Shown here: positions 25,059-36,477 of the stretch, in pieces | How positions within the stretch are numbered: position 1 is the first letter of the stretch | Layout of the letters: each line of letters begins with the position of its first letter | Source: Bog-473 sp963836605 | GTDB taxonomy: Bacteria; Actinomycetota; Acidimicrobiia; Acidimicrobiales; RAAP-2 | DNA length: 64,000 nt | Reading direction: 5' to 3' | Assembly: GCA_963836605.1 (NCBI GenBank) | Contig: CAWIKB010000009.1 | Coordinates: 744,001 to 808,000, forward strand | Program-made: the position numbers and the translations under genes | The notes under the pieces: model-generated | Seen by the model: the letters and a program-made list of their open reading frames with translations, nothing else | Database searches by the model: none | Told to the model about the DNA's origin: nothing

Positions 25059-26613
25059 ATGACCTCGACCATCAATGCAACGGGAGGCAATGGAGCGGGT
25101 GGCGATGCGCCGAGGTCGTCGTCGCGGGCCCGGGCCGGAGGTCCGGTGTGGGCCATCGTCATCACCGGGTTGGCCCTCTTCATGGCGTCGCTCGACAACC
25201 TGGTCGTCTCCACCGCGTTGCCGGTCATTCGCGTCAACCTCCACGCCGGGCTCTCGGGTCTCGAGTGGACGGTGAACGCTTACACCCTGACGTTCGCCGT
25301 CCTGCTTCTCGAGCGCGGCAGCGTTCGGCGAGCGTCTGGGACGGCGCCGGGTGTTCATCGCCGGCATCGCCATCTTCACCGCCGCGTCGGCCGTCGCGGC
25401 GCTGGCGCCCAGTATCGAGGTGCTGGTGGCCGCCCGGGCCGTTCAGGGCGCGGGCGGCGCCATGATCATGCCGCTCTCCTTGACGTTGCTGAGCGCCGCC
25501 GTGCGCCCCGAACGCCGGGCGGCCGCGCTGGGGATCTGGGGTGCCATCGGCGGCGTGGCCGTGGCTATCGGCCCGCTGGTCGGCGGCGCCGTCACCACCG
25601 GGTGGGCGTGGCAGTACATCTTCTGGCTCAACGTGCCGGTCGGCCTGCTCCTGATCCCTCTGGCCCGTTGGAAGCTGGCCGAGTCGCGGGGCCGCTCGAC
25701 CCGGCTCGATCTCGTGGGCGTCGGTCTCGTCAGTGCCGGGCTCTTCGGCATCGTCTACGGACTGGTGCAGGGCAACTCACACGGGTGGACCAGCACGGGT
25801 GTGCTGACCTCGTTCGCCGTAGGCCTCGTCGGCCTGGCCGCCTTCATCGGTTGGGAGCTCCGGGTCGACGAGCCGATGCTGCCACTCCGACTCTTCAAGA
25901 ACCGAGCCTTCGCCGCCGTCAATGTCACGGCCATGCTGTTCAGCTTCGGGATGTTCGGCTCGATCTTCTTCCTCTCGCAATTCCTTCAGACCGTGCAGGG
26001 GTACTCACCCTTGAGCGCAGGACTGCGGGTCCTGCCCTGGACGGGCCTGACCATGTTGCTGGCCCCGATCGTCGGCACGCTGGCCGGCCGTTGGGGCGGC
26101 AAGCGGTTGGTGGTTTCGGGATTGTTCCTCCAGGCCGTAGGCCTCCTCTGGCTGGGGTTGTTGCTGAGCCCCGGAACGCCCTACAGCGACATGATCCCGG
26201 CGTTCGTGATTGCCGGGACCGGCATGACCCTTTTCTTCGTCCCGCTGGCTTCACTGGTCCTGGGCTCGGTCCCCACCGCGCTCGAAGGAGTGGCATCGGG
26301 TACCAACAGTGCCTTCCGTGAACTTGGCGGTGTCCTGGGGATCGCTGTGCTCGGCGCGGTGTTCTCCTCATCCGGGGGATACGCCTCGGGGCAGGACTTC
26401 GTGAGCGGGATGACGCCCGCCATCCTGGGCGGAGCCGCGGTGGTGTTCCTCGGGATGCTCACCGCGCTGGCCATCCCCTCCGTGCGCTCCCGCGCGGCCA
26501 TGGCCAAGCAGGCCCGGTGGGCCCCGGCCGGCGAAGATCGCTACCCGGTCGAGCGCGGCGCGGCGGAGGGCGGCTCGAAGGAGGGCGGCTCGAAGGAGTT
26601 GGTGTCGGCCTGA
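25059..26613 (+). pseudogene. DHA2-type efflux protein, frameshifted near 25305
   Basis: Second multidrug exporter of the 14-helix type, about 518 residues if corrected. It starts at ATG with GGAAAGGAAG upstream. Helix 1 is FMASLDNLVVSTALPVIR, then LEWTVNAYTLTFAVLLL. At about 25300-25315 the frame shifts by one base: AAFGERLGRRRVFIAG continues in the next frame, after which the protein is complete to ELVSA. The change is one extra base or two missing bases between TFAVLLL and the motif A region. Without correction the product stops after helix 2, so the pump would be dead. It is expected to be controlled by TetR through the operator at 24997. Confidence 0.85.
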
Positions 26614-26774
26614 AAGGGTGGCCTTGGTGTCGGGCCGAAGGGGTGTGGCCGCCGGTCCGAGGCCCGGCGAGCCCGGGCGGCCATCCGCATCGGCCGACTC
26701 GGGGCCCGCTAGAGTGCCGGGTGCACTGCGCTGCAGCTTGAGCTGCGCCAGGCAGGAATTCCTTCCTGGCCGCG
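26614..26774 (+). other. Intergenic sequence upstream of the rRNA promoter
   Basis: Together with the leader up to 27166 this is a 553-bp gene-free stretch. I see no coding gene or tRNA in it. Confidence 0.5.
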
Positions 26775-26803
26775 TTGACGCTAGAGCGCGCAGCTGTTAC
26801 AGT
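26775..26803 (+). promoter_or_regulatory. rRNA operon promoter, TTGACG-17-TACAGT
   Basis: -35 TTGACG (26775-26780) and -10 TACAGT (26798-26803), 17 bp apart, about 365 bp before the 16S 5' end. It is the best promoter match in the 553-bp upstream region. Confidence 0.65.
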
Positions 26804-26933
26804 GACCATCCCGTCGGAACGGCCTCCCAAGGCCCTCCGACAGCCGAAGGAGACTTTCCAGCGGAGCAATCCGTCCGGAACAGTCCTTCGGAGCACCCGG
26901 CACCAACACCGGCAGTACTGGTGTGTGCCCGGT

Positions 26934-26962
26934 CGCTCCTTGAAAACGGAATAGTGAGAGCC
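26934..26962 (+). promoter_or_regulatory. Pre-rRNA leader element: boxA-like and 16S processing-stem 5' strand
   Basis: GCTCCTTGAAAAC (26935-26947) resembles the boxA-type antitermination element of actinobacterial rRNA leaders. The segment up to GTGAGAG is complementary over about 25 nt (three differences) to 28851-28877 in the 16S-23S spacer. The pair would form the long stem cut by RNase III around pre-16S rRNA. Confidence 0.65.
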
Positions 26963-27166
26963 AAAAGCCAGTGCGGGCAATTCATTCGTACTTCTTGTAC
27001 GTCTGGGTTGTACGTCAATTAGCAATAAGGCAGGCCTCGTCGGATCGAGGGACATTGTCCTTCGTGATGAGACGGCCTGTTGTTACCATGGATAGAGTCA
27101 TACATGGTGACTCTCTGATTTTTGGAAAGGCCCTTTTCTCGTTGAGGAAATGGCTGACCGGAAGTC

Positions 27167-29040
<1,874 letters not shown>

Positions 29041-29564
29041 CTCCAAGCTACAAAGAGCCAACGGTGGATGCCTTGGCGCCTAAAGCCGAAGAAGGACGTG
29101 GGCGACTGCGAAAAGCCACGGGGAGCTGTCTACCTAGCTACGATCCGTGGATATCCGAATGGGGCAACCCAGCACCTGTCATGAGGTGTTACACCCGCCT
29201 GAATGTATAGGGCGGGGCGAGGGAACCGGGTGAATTGAAACATCTAAGTAACCCGAGGAGAGGAAAACAACAGTGACTCCCTGAGTAGCGGCGAGCGAAA
29301 CGGGAAGAGCCTAAACCGTGCCGGTGTTAAAGCCTGATGGCGTTGCCGGTATGGGGTTGTGGGATTCGAGAGACGGGGCATCAGACCCGTCACGGAGTTA
29401 CAAATCCAATGTTTAGTGGAAGCAGTCAGGAAAGCTGCACCGAAGAGGGTAATGGTCCCGTACACGAAAAGCATTGGACTCCGCTTGAACACCCGAGTAG
29501 CGCCGGATCCGGGAAAGCCGGCGTGAATCTGCGAGGACCATCTCGTAAGGCTAAGTACTCTTAG

Positions 29565-29612
<48 letters not shown>

Positions 29613-29799
29613 GGGAGGGGAGTGAAATAGTACCTGAAACCGTTGGCTTACAAACAGTCAAAGCGTCGTTGCTCCATCGTTGCCATGATCCCTTCGGGTG
29701 AGATTGGTGACACTATGGTGGATGGCAGCCGTGATGGCGTGCCTTTTGAAGAATGAGCCAGCGAGTTACGGTGTGTGGCGAGGTTAACCAGTGATGGGT

Positions 29800-29836
<37 letters not shown>

Positions 29837-30262
29837 CGCATGCTGTAGACCCGAAGCCGAGTGAGCTTGCCATGGGCAGGCTGAAGCGAAGGTAAGACTT
29901 CGTGGAGGGCCGAACCCACCTAGGTTGAAAACTGGGGGGATGACCTGTGGCAAGGGGTGAAAGGCCAATCAAACTCGGTGATAGCTGGTTCTCCCCGAAA
30001 TGCATTTAGGTGCAGCGTCAGGTGTTCAGCATCGGAGGTAGAGCACTGGATGGGCTAGGGGGCCTACAAGCTTACTGACCCCAACTAAACTCCGAATGCC
30101 GATGCTCAAGAGACTGGCAGTGAGACCACGAGGGATGAGCTTCGTTGGTCGAAAGGGAAACAGCCCAGACCGCCGGCTAAGGCCCCAAATTCTTGACTAA
30201 GTGGAAAACGATGTGGGAACGCAAAGACAGCCAGGAGGTTGGCTCAGAAGCAGCCATCCTTA

Positions 30263-30293
<31 letters not shown>

Positions 30294-31159
30294 GTCCTGC
30301 GCGGATAATGTAACGGGGCTCAAGTCAAGAGCCGAAGCCGCGGATTTCTATCTTTATTGACAGGAGTGGTAGGGGAGCGTCGATCTCGCAGAGAAGCGGC
30401 GGTGTGAACCGTCGTGGAGCGTGGTCGAGTGCGAATGCTGGTATGAGTAGCGAGAGAGGAGTGAGAAACTCCTCCGCCGTAAGCCCAAGGGTTCCTGGGG
30501 AAGGCTAATCCACCCAGGGTAAGTCGGGAGCTAAGACGAGGCCGAGAGGCGTAGTCGATGCACAACTGGTTGATATTCCAGTACTAGCGTGTCCGCGCCA
30601 ATTCCAATCCAGAGGTACTAAGGGGATGACCTTCGGGTCGAGCCGACAAACTCTGAGGAGGAAAGCGAAGGAGGGACGCAGGAAGATAGGTGAGCCCAGG
30701 CGTTGGTTGTCCTGGGGTAAGCGTGTAGGGAGGGATCTAGGTAAATCCGGGTCCCATCAATCCTGAGACGCGATGCCGAGCCACACCAGGCGAAGTCACT
30801 GATTCTATGCTGCCTAGAAAAGCTTCTAGCGAGCTGACACGCTGCCCGTACCCCAAACCAACACAGGTGGGCGGGTAGAGAATACCAAGGCGATCGGGAG
30901 AACTGTGGTTAAGGAACTCGGCAAAATTCCTCCGTAACTTCGGGAGAAGGAGGGCCCCGATAGGGTGAAGGACTTCGCGTCCGGAGCCTGAGGGGGCCGC
31001 AGTGAATTGGGGAAAGCGACTGTTTACTAAAAACACAGGAGCGTGCGAAGTCGTAAGACGATGTATACGCTCTGACGCCTGCCCGGTGCCGGAAGGTTAC
31101 GGGGAACGGTTAGTCTTCGGACGAAGCTGTGAACCTAAGCCCCGGTAAACGGCGGCCGT

Positions 31160-31472
31160 AAGCACAAGTTGCGGCTTCATGGGAGTAATCCCGTGAAACA
31201 AACTCTGCTAAATGCTGGAAACTCCGAGTATCCGGCGGTACTTATCCGTGTCACAACCTGTTTCTAGGGTTGTGCTGTGGAGAGTGATAATCCGTCCGGT
31301 GCGGACAATCAGCAGGAAAGGCCCAGTTTCATGTGGTGACGTTGACTTCCAGTTACGGCGTCACCTGCAATCATGATTGTGGGAATCCTCAGAGGCCATA
31401 TGCAGAGCTCCCTCTAAGAAGAAGAGGGATGAAGATATGGTCCACACCTCATGGCGACATGGGGACTACGTG
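31160..31472 (+). mobile_element. Group I intron 1 in 23S rRNA (after E. coli position 1911), ORF-less
   Basis: A 313-nt intron. The 5' exon ends GCCGU, pairing with GCGGC (31171-31175) to form P1 with a terminal U.G wobble. AGTT (31167-31170) can pair with the 3' exon AACT as P10. The core elements are Q AATCAGCAGG (31307-31316) and S AAGATATGGTCC (31432-31443). The last base is G, as required. No reading frame is present, so it is a minimal ribozyme, perhaps a form that lost its endonuclease gene. Confidence 0.9.
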
Positions 31473-31492
31473 AACTATAACGGTCCTAAGGT
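31473..31492 (+). other. 20-nt mini-exon of 23S rRNA between introns 1 and 2
   Basis: AACTATAACGGTCCTAAGGT equals E. coli 1912-1931: the 3' side of helix 69 and the following segment. It contains the core of the target recognised by I-CeuI-type enzymes. Both neighbours are introns, so correct 23S rRNA needs two splicing events on either side of this 20-nt piece. Confidence 0.9.
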
Positions 31493-32317
<825 letters not shown>

Positions 32318-32601
32318 CGACTTTCCTACTGTCTCAACCACAGACCCGGCGAAATTGAAGTACGAGTAAAGATGCTCGTTAGCTGCATCAGGACGGAAAG
32401 ACCCCGTGGACCTTTACTACAGCTTGATGTTGTGTTTTGGTACAATTTGTGTAGGATAGGTGGGAGACTTTGAAGCATTGGCGCTAGCCAGTGTGGAGTC
32501 AACCTTGAAATACCACCCTTTTTGTGCCGGGACCCTAACCTCGGTCCGTGATCCGGATCAGGGACAGCGTCAGGTGGGTAGTTTGACTGGGGCGGTCGCC
32601 T

Positions 32602-33525
32602 TAACAAAATGGGGCGAATCATGGGTAACCATGTAAGATAAAACTCTCGGCGTATGCTGGGACATCCGAGTATTTGGCAGTACTCATTCATATCACAACC
32701 CTTTCGTAGGGTTGTGATGTGAGTAGTGACAATCTGACCAATGCGGACGATCAGCAGGTTGGGCGGTTCTTGCCGCCTACCTCAACGACCACAACGAGAG
32801 CCCCGTCGAATTTCGACGGGTGATGGTATGGTCTGAACTGCATGGCGACATGCAGATCGAGGCAGAAATGACCTCGAGACGGCAATTCCGTCCATGAACA
32901 CGCTGGCTTTGCGCCAATACAAGGCGTCTTTGCACATGACGGAGCGCCAAAGGCAAGTCCTCTACGGAATGCTTTTGGGTGACGGTCATTTGGAGAGGCA
33001 GCATGGCGCACAATCAGCTCGACTCAAGATTGAACATTCGGTAGCGCAAGGAGATTATGTTGCGTGGAAGTTTGCCGAATGGCGAGATTGGGTCCGCACT
33101 CCACCAAGAGAGCGAGTACGAAGGAATCGACTCGGAACAGTCTCGATGAACGTTGGGTTCTCAACCCTGTCGCACATCGAGTTCGAGGAGGTTCGTCAAA
33201 TTTTCTATGTGAATCACCGGAAGGTGGTTCCGGAGAACCTCGAGCTCACTCCGCTGGCTATGGCCGTGTGGTTTATGGACGATGGTTCGAAGAAGTCGAA
33301 TCAGTGTCGCGGTCTCTACCTCAACACTCAAAGTTTCACCAGCTCAGAAGTCGAACTTCTGCAGTCGGTGGTGCGAAGGGATGTTGGTGTCGAGACCACT
33401 GTGCGGCAGCAGTCTGATGGATTACAGATCTATGTACCGTCGTCTTCCGTGACGGAGATGGTCGCATTCATCCAAGGCGAAGTGCTGCCGAGCATGAGAT
33501 ACAAATTGCCGGACTAACAAAATTG
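32602..33525 (+). mobile_element. Group I intron 3 in 23S rRNA (after E. coli position 2262) with LAGLIDADG gene
   Basis: A 924-nt intron. The 5' exon CGCCU pairs with GGGCG (32612-32616), giving P1 with a U.G wobble, and the last base is G. Q is GATCAGCAGG (32749-32758) and the S-like element GGTATGGTCT is at 32825-32834. Here the endonuclease gene lies 3' of the whole core, unlike introns 2 and 4. Joining the exons restores the normal helix sequence. Confidence 0.9.
32894..33517 (+). CDS. Two-motif LAGLIDADG endonuclease of intron 3
   Basis: Protein of 207 residues with two LAGLIDADG-type motifs, VLYGMLLGDGHLER (about 23-36) and LAMAVWFMDDGSKK (about 121-134). This is the monomeric DOD-type arrangement of the LAGLIDADG_2 family, different from the single-motif enzymes in introns 2 and 4. 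It starts at ATG shortly after the ribozyme core, and its TAA (33515-33517) is only 8 nt from the 3' splice site. The frame is intact. It presumably cuts the 23S target around E. coli 2262 in alleles without the intron. Confidence 0.88.
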   Translation: MNTLALRQYKASLHMTERQRQVLYGMLLGDGHLERQHGAQSARLKIEHSVAQGDYVAWKFAEWRDWVRTPPRERVRRNRLGTVSMNVGFSTLSHIEFEEVRQIFYVNHRKVVPENLELTPLAMAVWFMDDGSKKSNQCRGLYLNTQSFTSSEVELLQSVVRRDVGVETTVRQQSDGLQIYVPSSSVTEMVAFIQGEVLPSMRYKLPD

Positions 33526-33750
33526 CCTAAAATGTAACGGAGGCGCCCAAAGGTTCCCTCAAGCTGGTTGGCAATCAGCTGTCGAGTGCAATGGCAAAAG
33601 GGAGCTTGACTGCGAGACCTACAAGTCGAGCAGGTGCGAAAGCAGGGCATAGTGATCCAGCGGTTGCTTATGGAAGCGCCGTTGCTCAACGGATAAAAGG
33701 TACCCCGGGGATAACAGGCTCATCTTCCCCAAGAGTCCATATCGACGGGA

Positions 33751-33796
<46 letters not shown>

Positions 33797-33797
33797 C

Positions 33798-33833
<36 letters not shown>

Positions 33834-33867
33834 TACGCGAGCTGGGTTTAGAACGTCGTGAGACAGT

Positions 33868-34613
33868 GATTTAACCGCGCTGTCTTTAAACTTGGCTAAA
33901 TGCTGGAAACACCGTTTGTATCCTGCGCTACTAGCTCACTAAAGGTCGTGATACACCCGCTTCGTACAATGCGGTCATGGACGTGGAGAGCAGTAAAAAT
34001 GCGTCAGGTGCGGTCAATCAGCAGGAAAGGCTGGAGGCGTACATCGCGGGTTTTGTAGATGGAGAAGGTTGTTTCCACGTTGCGATTCAAAGGAATCCAA
34101 GCACGAGAAGCGGTTGGCAACTCGTGCCAGAATTTCGAATCAGTCAGGACATAAGTAGGGCCCAGGTTCTTGACCTGGCCAGACGACAGATTGGCTGTGG
34201 GTTGCTTCGTGAGAATCACCGAGGCTCGAACGACCACACGTATGTGCTGGTGGTTCGACGCCGACAGGATTTGCTCGAAAGGGTGATTCCGTTTTTCGAA
34301 CGAAACCCGTTACTGAGCTGCAAGAAGAAGGAGTTCGACACGTTTGCCCTAATCGTGAGAGCGATGGAACGTGGAGAACACTTGGTCGACGCTGGTTTCG
34401 AGTGGCTCGCCGCTCAAGCGTTGGAAATGAATGGAGGCGGTCGGTATCGACGCATCCATCACAACTCAGACTCCAGAATCCTCAGAGACCATATGCCGAG
34501 CACCCTCGTCAGAGAGACGAGCGTGAAGATATGGTCCGATCTACATGGCGACATGTAGAGCCAGGCAGAAATGTCCTGGCCCCCGACTCGGTTTGTCGGT
34601 GGTAACAGAAATG
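33868..34613 (+). mobile_element. Group I intron 4 in 23S rRNA (after E. coli position 2604) with LAGLIDADG gene
   Basis: A 746-nt intron inserted in helix 93 beside the peptidyl-transferase centre. The 5' exon GACAGU pairs with GCTGTC (33879-33884), giving a six-base-pair P1 with a U.G wobble. ACCG (33874-33877) can pair with CGGT of the 3' exon as P10. Q is AATCAGCAGG (34016-34025) and S is AAGATATGGTCC (34526-34537). The last base is G. Confidence 0.92.
33977..34558 (+). CDS. LAGLIDADG homing endonuclease of intron 4
   Basis: Protein of 193 residues with one LAGLIDADG motif, YIAGFVDGEGCFHVAIQ (about 23-39), clearly related to the intron 2 enzyme (compare GAVNQQERLEAY with GADNQQERLWYC). 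The reading frame runs through the ribozyme Q element near its start and through both R and S near its end (SRILRDHMPSTLV to KIWSDLHGDM), so the last 30 or so residues are dictated by intron structure. The frame is intact. It should target the intron-less site around E. coli 2604. Confidence 0.88.
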   Translation: MDVESSKNASGAVNQQERLEAYIAGFVDGEGCFHVAIQRNPSTRSGWQLVPEFRISQDISRAQVLDLARRQIGCGLLRENHRGSNDHTYVLVVRRRQDLLERVIPFFERNPLLSCKKKEFDTFALIVRAMERGEHLVDAGFEWLAAQALEMNGGGRYRRIHHNSDSRILRDHMPSTLVRETSVKIWSDLHGDM

Positions 34614-34909
34614 TCGGTCCCTATCCGATGCAGCCGTAGGAGATTTGAGAAAGGCTGTCCCTAGTACGAGAGGACCGGGACGGACGTAGCTCTCGTGTGC
34701 CAGTTGTCCTGCCAAGGGCACGGCTGGTTTGCGACCTACGGGTGGGATAAGCGCTGAAAGCATCTAAGTGCGAAGCCCGTTTCGAGATGAAATCTCCCAC
34801 AGGGTTAACCTGGTAAGGCCCGTGGCTAGACGACCACGTTGATAGGCCGGAGGTGTAAGTGCGGCAACGCATTCAGCCGACCGGTACTAATCGGCCGAGG
34901 GCTTGGGAA

Positions 34910-35011
34910 CTTGCTCGTGCTCGCTTTGGAACGCTCAGGGGTTGCGGTAACGCGACTCCCTGGCCTGGTCTGCCGTGCTTTAATGCGCCGCAGACCAGGT
35001 CGAGCGCACGG
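34910..35011 (+). other. 23S-5S spacer with 3' strand of the 23S processing stem
   Basis: 34912-34931 is perfectly complementary to 29013-29032, forming a 20-bp stem that brings the two ends of pre-23S rRNA together. No other gene is seen. Confidence 0.85.
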
Positions 35012-35130
35012 TTTCCGGTGGCCATGGCGGCGGGGAAACACCCGTTCCCATTCCGAACACGGCAGTTAAGCCCGCCCGCGCCGATGGTACTTGGGGGGAG
35101 GCCCCCTGGGAGAGTAGGTCGCCGCCGGGA
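35012..35130 (+). rRNA. rrf: 5S ribosomal RNA
   Basis: About 119 nt. The loop sequence CCCGTTCCCATTCCGAACAC and GGGAGAGTAGGTCGCCGCC are universal 5S landmarks. The ends CCGGTGGC and GCCGCCGG pair as helix I. It is the last gene of the rRNA operon. Confidence 0.95.
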
Positions 35131-35142
35131 TTTCTAATGATG

Positions 35143-35176
35143 AAATCCCCTTCGAGTTCGCTCGGGGGGGATTTTG
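35143..35176 (+). terminator. Intrinsic terminator of the rRNA operon
   Basis: Stem AAATCCCC (35143-35150) with GGGGATTT (35167-35174) followed by a T-rich stretch, 12 bp after 5S. Confidence 0.8.
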
Positions 35177-35198
35177 TCGTTCTACCGACCAGATGAGG

Positions 35199-35597
35199 TC
35201 ATGCTTGGGGCGGTTGGGGCGGTTCGATCGGTGGTTCGGCAGCGGCCCTGGCGGCCGCTTCGGCCTTCTGTCGGGCTATCCGGGCATCCCGTTCCCGCAG
35301 GGTAGGCAGAACCATGCTGCCGATGCCGATGAGCACTGCTCCGGCGATCAGGGTGAGGAAGCTGATGGTCAGAAACCCGTGCTCGTGACCGCAGAAGGAA
35401 CCGTTGGTCGGAGCTCCGCCGGGGACCGAGAGGTTGGTGGCAGCGTTGCAGCCCGAGTCGCTAGCCACGAAGCCAATCGTGGCGATGAAGCCAACCACGA
35501 GCAGACCAATGCCGACCAGGACGACGATCCGGGGGAGCTGTTGCCGCAGCTGCCGGAGAAGCTCGTCGGTGCGCGGATCTCGAGCCATGAACGCCAT
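35199..35597 (-). CDS. Small two-helix membrane protein
   Basis: Protein of 132 residues with two membrane segments (about 22-46, IVVLVGIGLLVVGFIATIGF, and 77-97, TISFLTLIAGAVLIGIG). Two cysteines lie in the loop between them, and the C-terminus is a charged Ala/Glu/Pro-rich tail. ATG codons at 35597 and 35588 are both possible starts. It is convergent with the rRNA operon. I do not recognise the family and cannot assign a function; the membrane topology and codon pattern support a real gene. Confidence 0.65.
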   Translation of the reverse strand: MAFMARDPRTDELLRQLRQQLPRIVVLVGIGLLVVGFIATIGFVASDSGCNAATNLSVPGGAPTNGSFCGHEHGFLTISFLTLIAGAVLIGIGSMVLPTLRERDARIARQKAEAAARAAAEPPIEPPQPPQA

Positions 35598-35826
35598 ACT
35601 GCCGCCTGGGCCTCTCCGGGGACACCTCCAGGGATGGGGGAGGCCGGGAAGGTCGGACTGTCCGCAGATAAAGTGCCACGGACCGAAGATCGGGACATTC
35701 GTGTCATTCAGCGGTGATGGGGAGGGGCACTATTGCGGAAGCGCCAGAACGAGGTGACGATCGCCCCGGCCCGTCGACGCACCAACTGGCATAGCTTTGG
35801 GCCGCCGGGCTTCCGCCAAAGCAGCT

Positions 35827-35873
35827 CAGCCAAACCGACTTTTTAGCCAAATCGACTACCCAGCCAAACCGAC
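35827..35873 (+). repeat. Three 13-bp direct repeats upstream of the DUF1269 gene
   Basis: CAGCCAAACCGAC, TAGCCAAATCGAC and CAGCCAAACCGAC at 35827, 35844 and 35861, a strict 17-bp period, ending 19 bp before the ATG. They may be regulator-binding sites, given their regular spacing in front of a gene. Confidence 0.7.
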
Positions 35874-35891
35874 GACAAGGAGAAAGCTCTC

Positions 35892-36434
35892 ATGGCCATT
35901 GACACGTTCTTCGCATATTCCGGTGTCTATGCCAATGTCGAGGACGCACTGGCGGACTACGACGCCGTCCACGCGCTCCATACCGAGCTCCGATTGATCG
36001 ACGCCTACGACGCGGCAGTGGTGGAACGAAGGGCCGACGGAAAGGTCAAGATCGTCAAGAAGCATGAGACACCCACGCGGGTGGGCGGGGTGCTTGGGGG
36101 AGGCGTCGGCCTGGCCACCGGTTTGGTCATCGTGCTGTTCCCTGCCGCGGCCATCGGTGGGGGACTGCTCCTGGCCACTGGTGCTGGAGGCGCCGTCCTT
36201 GGTGCGGTAGCCGGTCACGCCGCCGCGGGCATGAGCCGCAGCGACCTCAAGGAGCTGGGTGAAGATCTCGACAAGGGACAGGCCGGCCTGGTCGTGGTGG
36301 CCATCGCTGACACCGAGTCCAAGATCAGGGCCGCGATGAAGCGGGCCGAAAGGATTCAGGCCAAGGAGTTGAAGGCCGACCAGAAGGCCATTGAGGCCGA
36401 CGCCAAGGCGCACGCCGAGTCAGACACCAAGTAG
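35892..36434 (+). CDS. DUF1269-family membrane-associated protein
   Basis: Protein of 180 residues. The N-terminal half (about 1-65) is a ferredoxin-like region with the KIVKKHETPTRVGGVLGGGV junction typical of DUF1269. A Gly/Ala-rich hydrophobic hairpin follows (about 66-110), then a charged C-terminal domain (GEDLDKGQAGLVVVAIADTE). It starts at ATG after AAGGAGAAAG. Function is unknown; relatives are often stress-induced in actinobacteria. Three 13-bp direct repeats just upstream may be its operator. Confidence 0.82.
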   Translation: MAIDTFFAYSGVYANVEDALADYDAVHALHTELRLIDAYDAAVVERRADGKVKIVKKHETPTRVGGVLGGGVGLATGLVIVLFPAAAIGGGLLLATGAGGAVLGAVAGHAAAGMSRSDLKELGEDLDKGQAGLVVVAIADTESKIRAAMKRAERIQAKELKADQKAIEADAKAHAESDTK

Positions 36435-36465
36435 GGAGCGGGGAGTCGGCGCCCCTTCCCACGCT

Positions 36466-36471
36466 TAGACT
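36466..36471 (+). promoter_or_regulatory. -10 element of leaderless promoter
   Basis: TAGACT ends 6 nt before the ATG at 36478; no Shine-Dalgarno is present. Confidence 0.6.
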
Positions 36472-36477
36472 CGCCGG

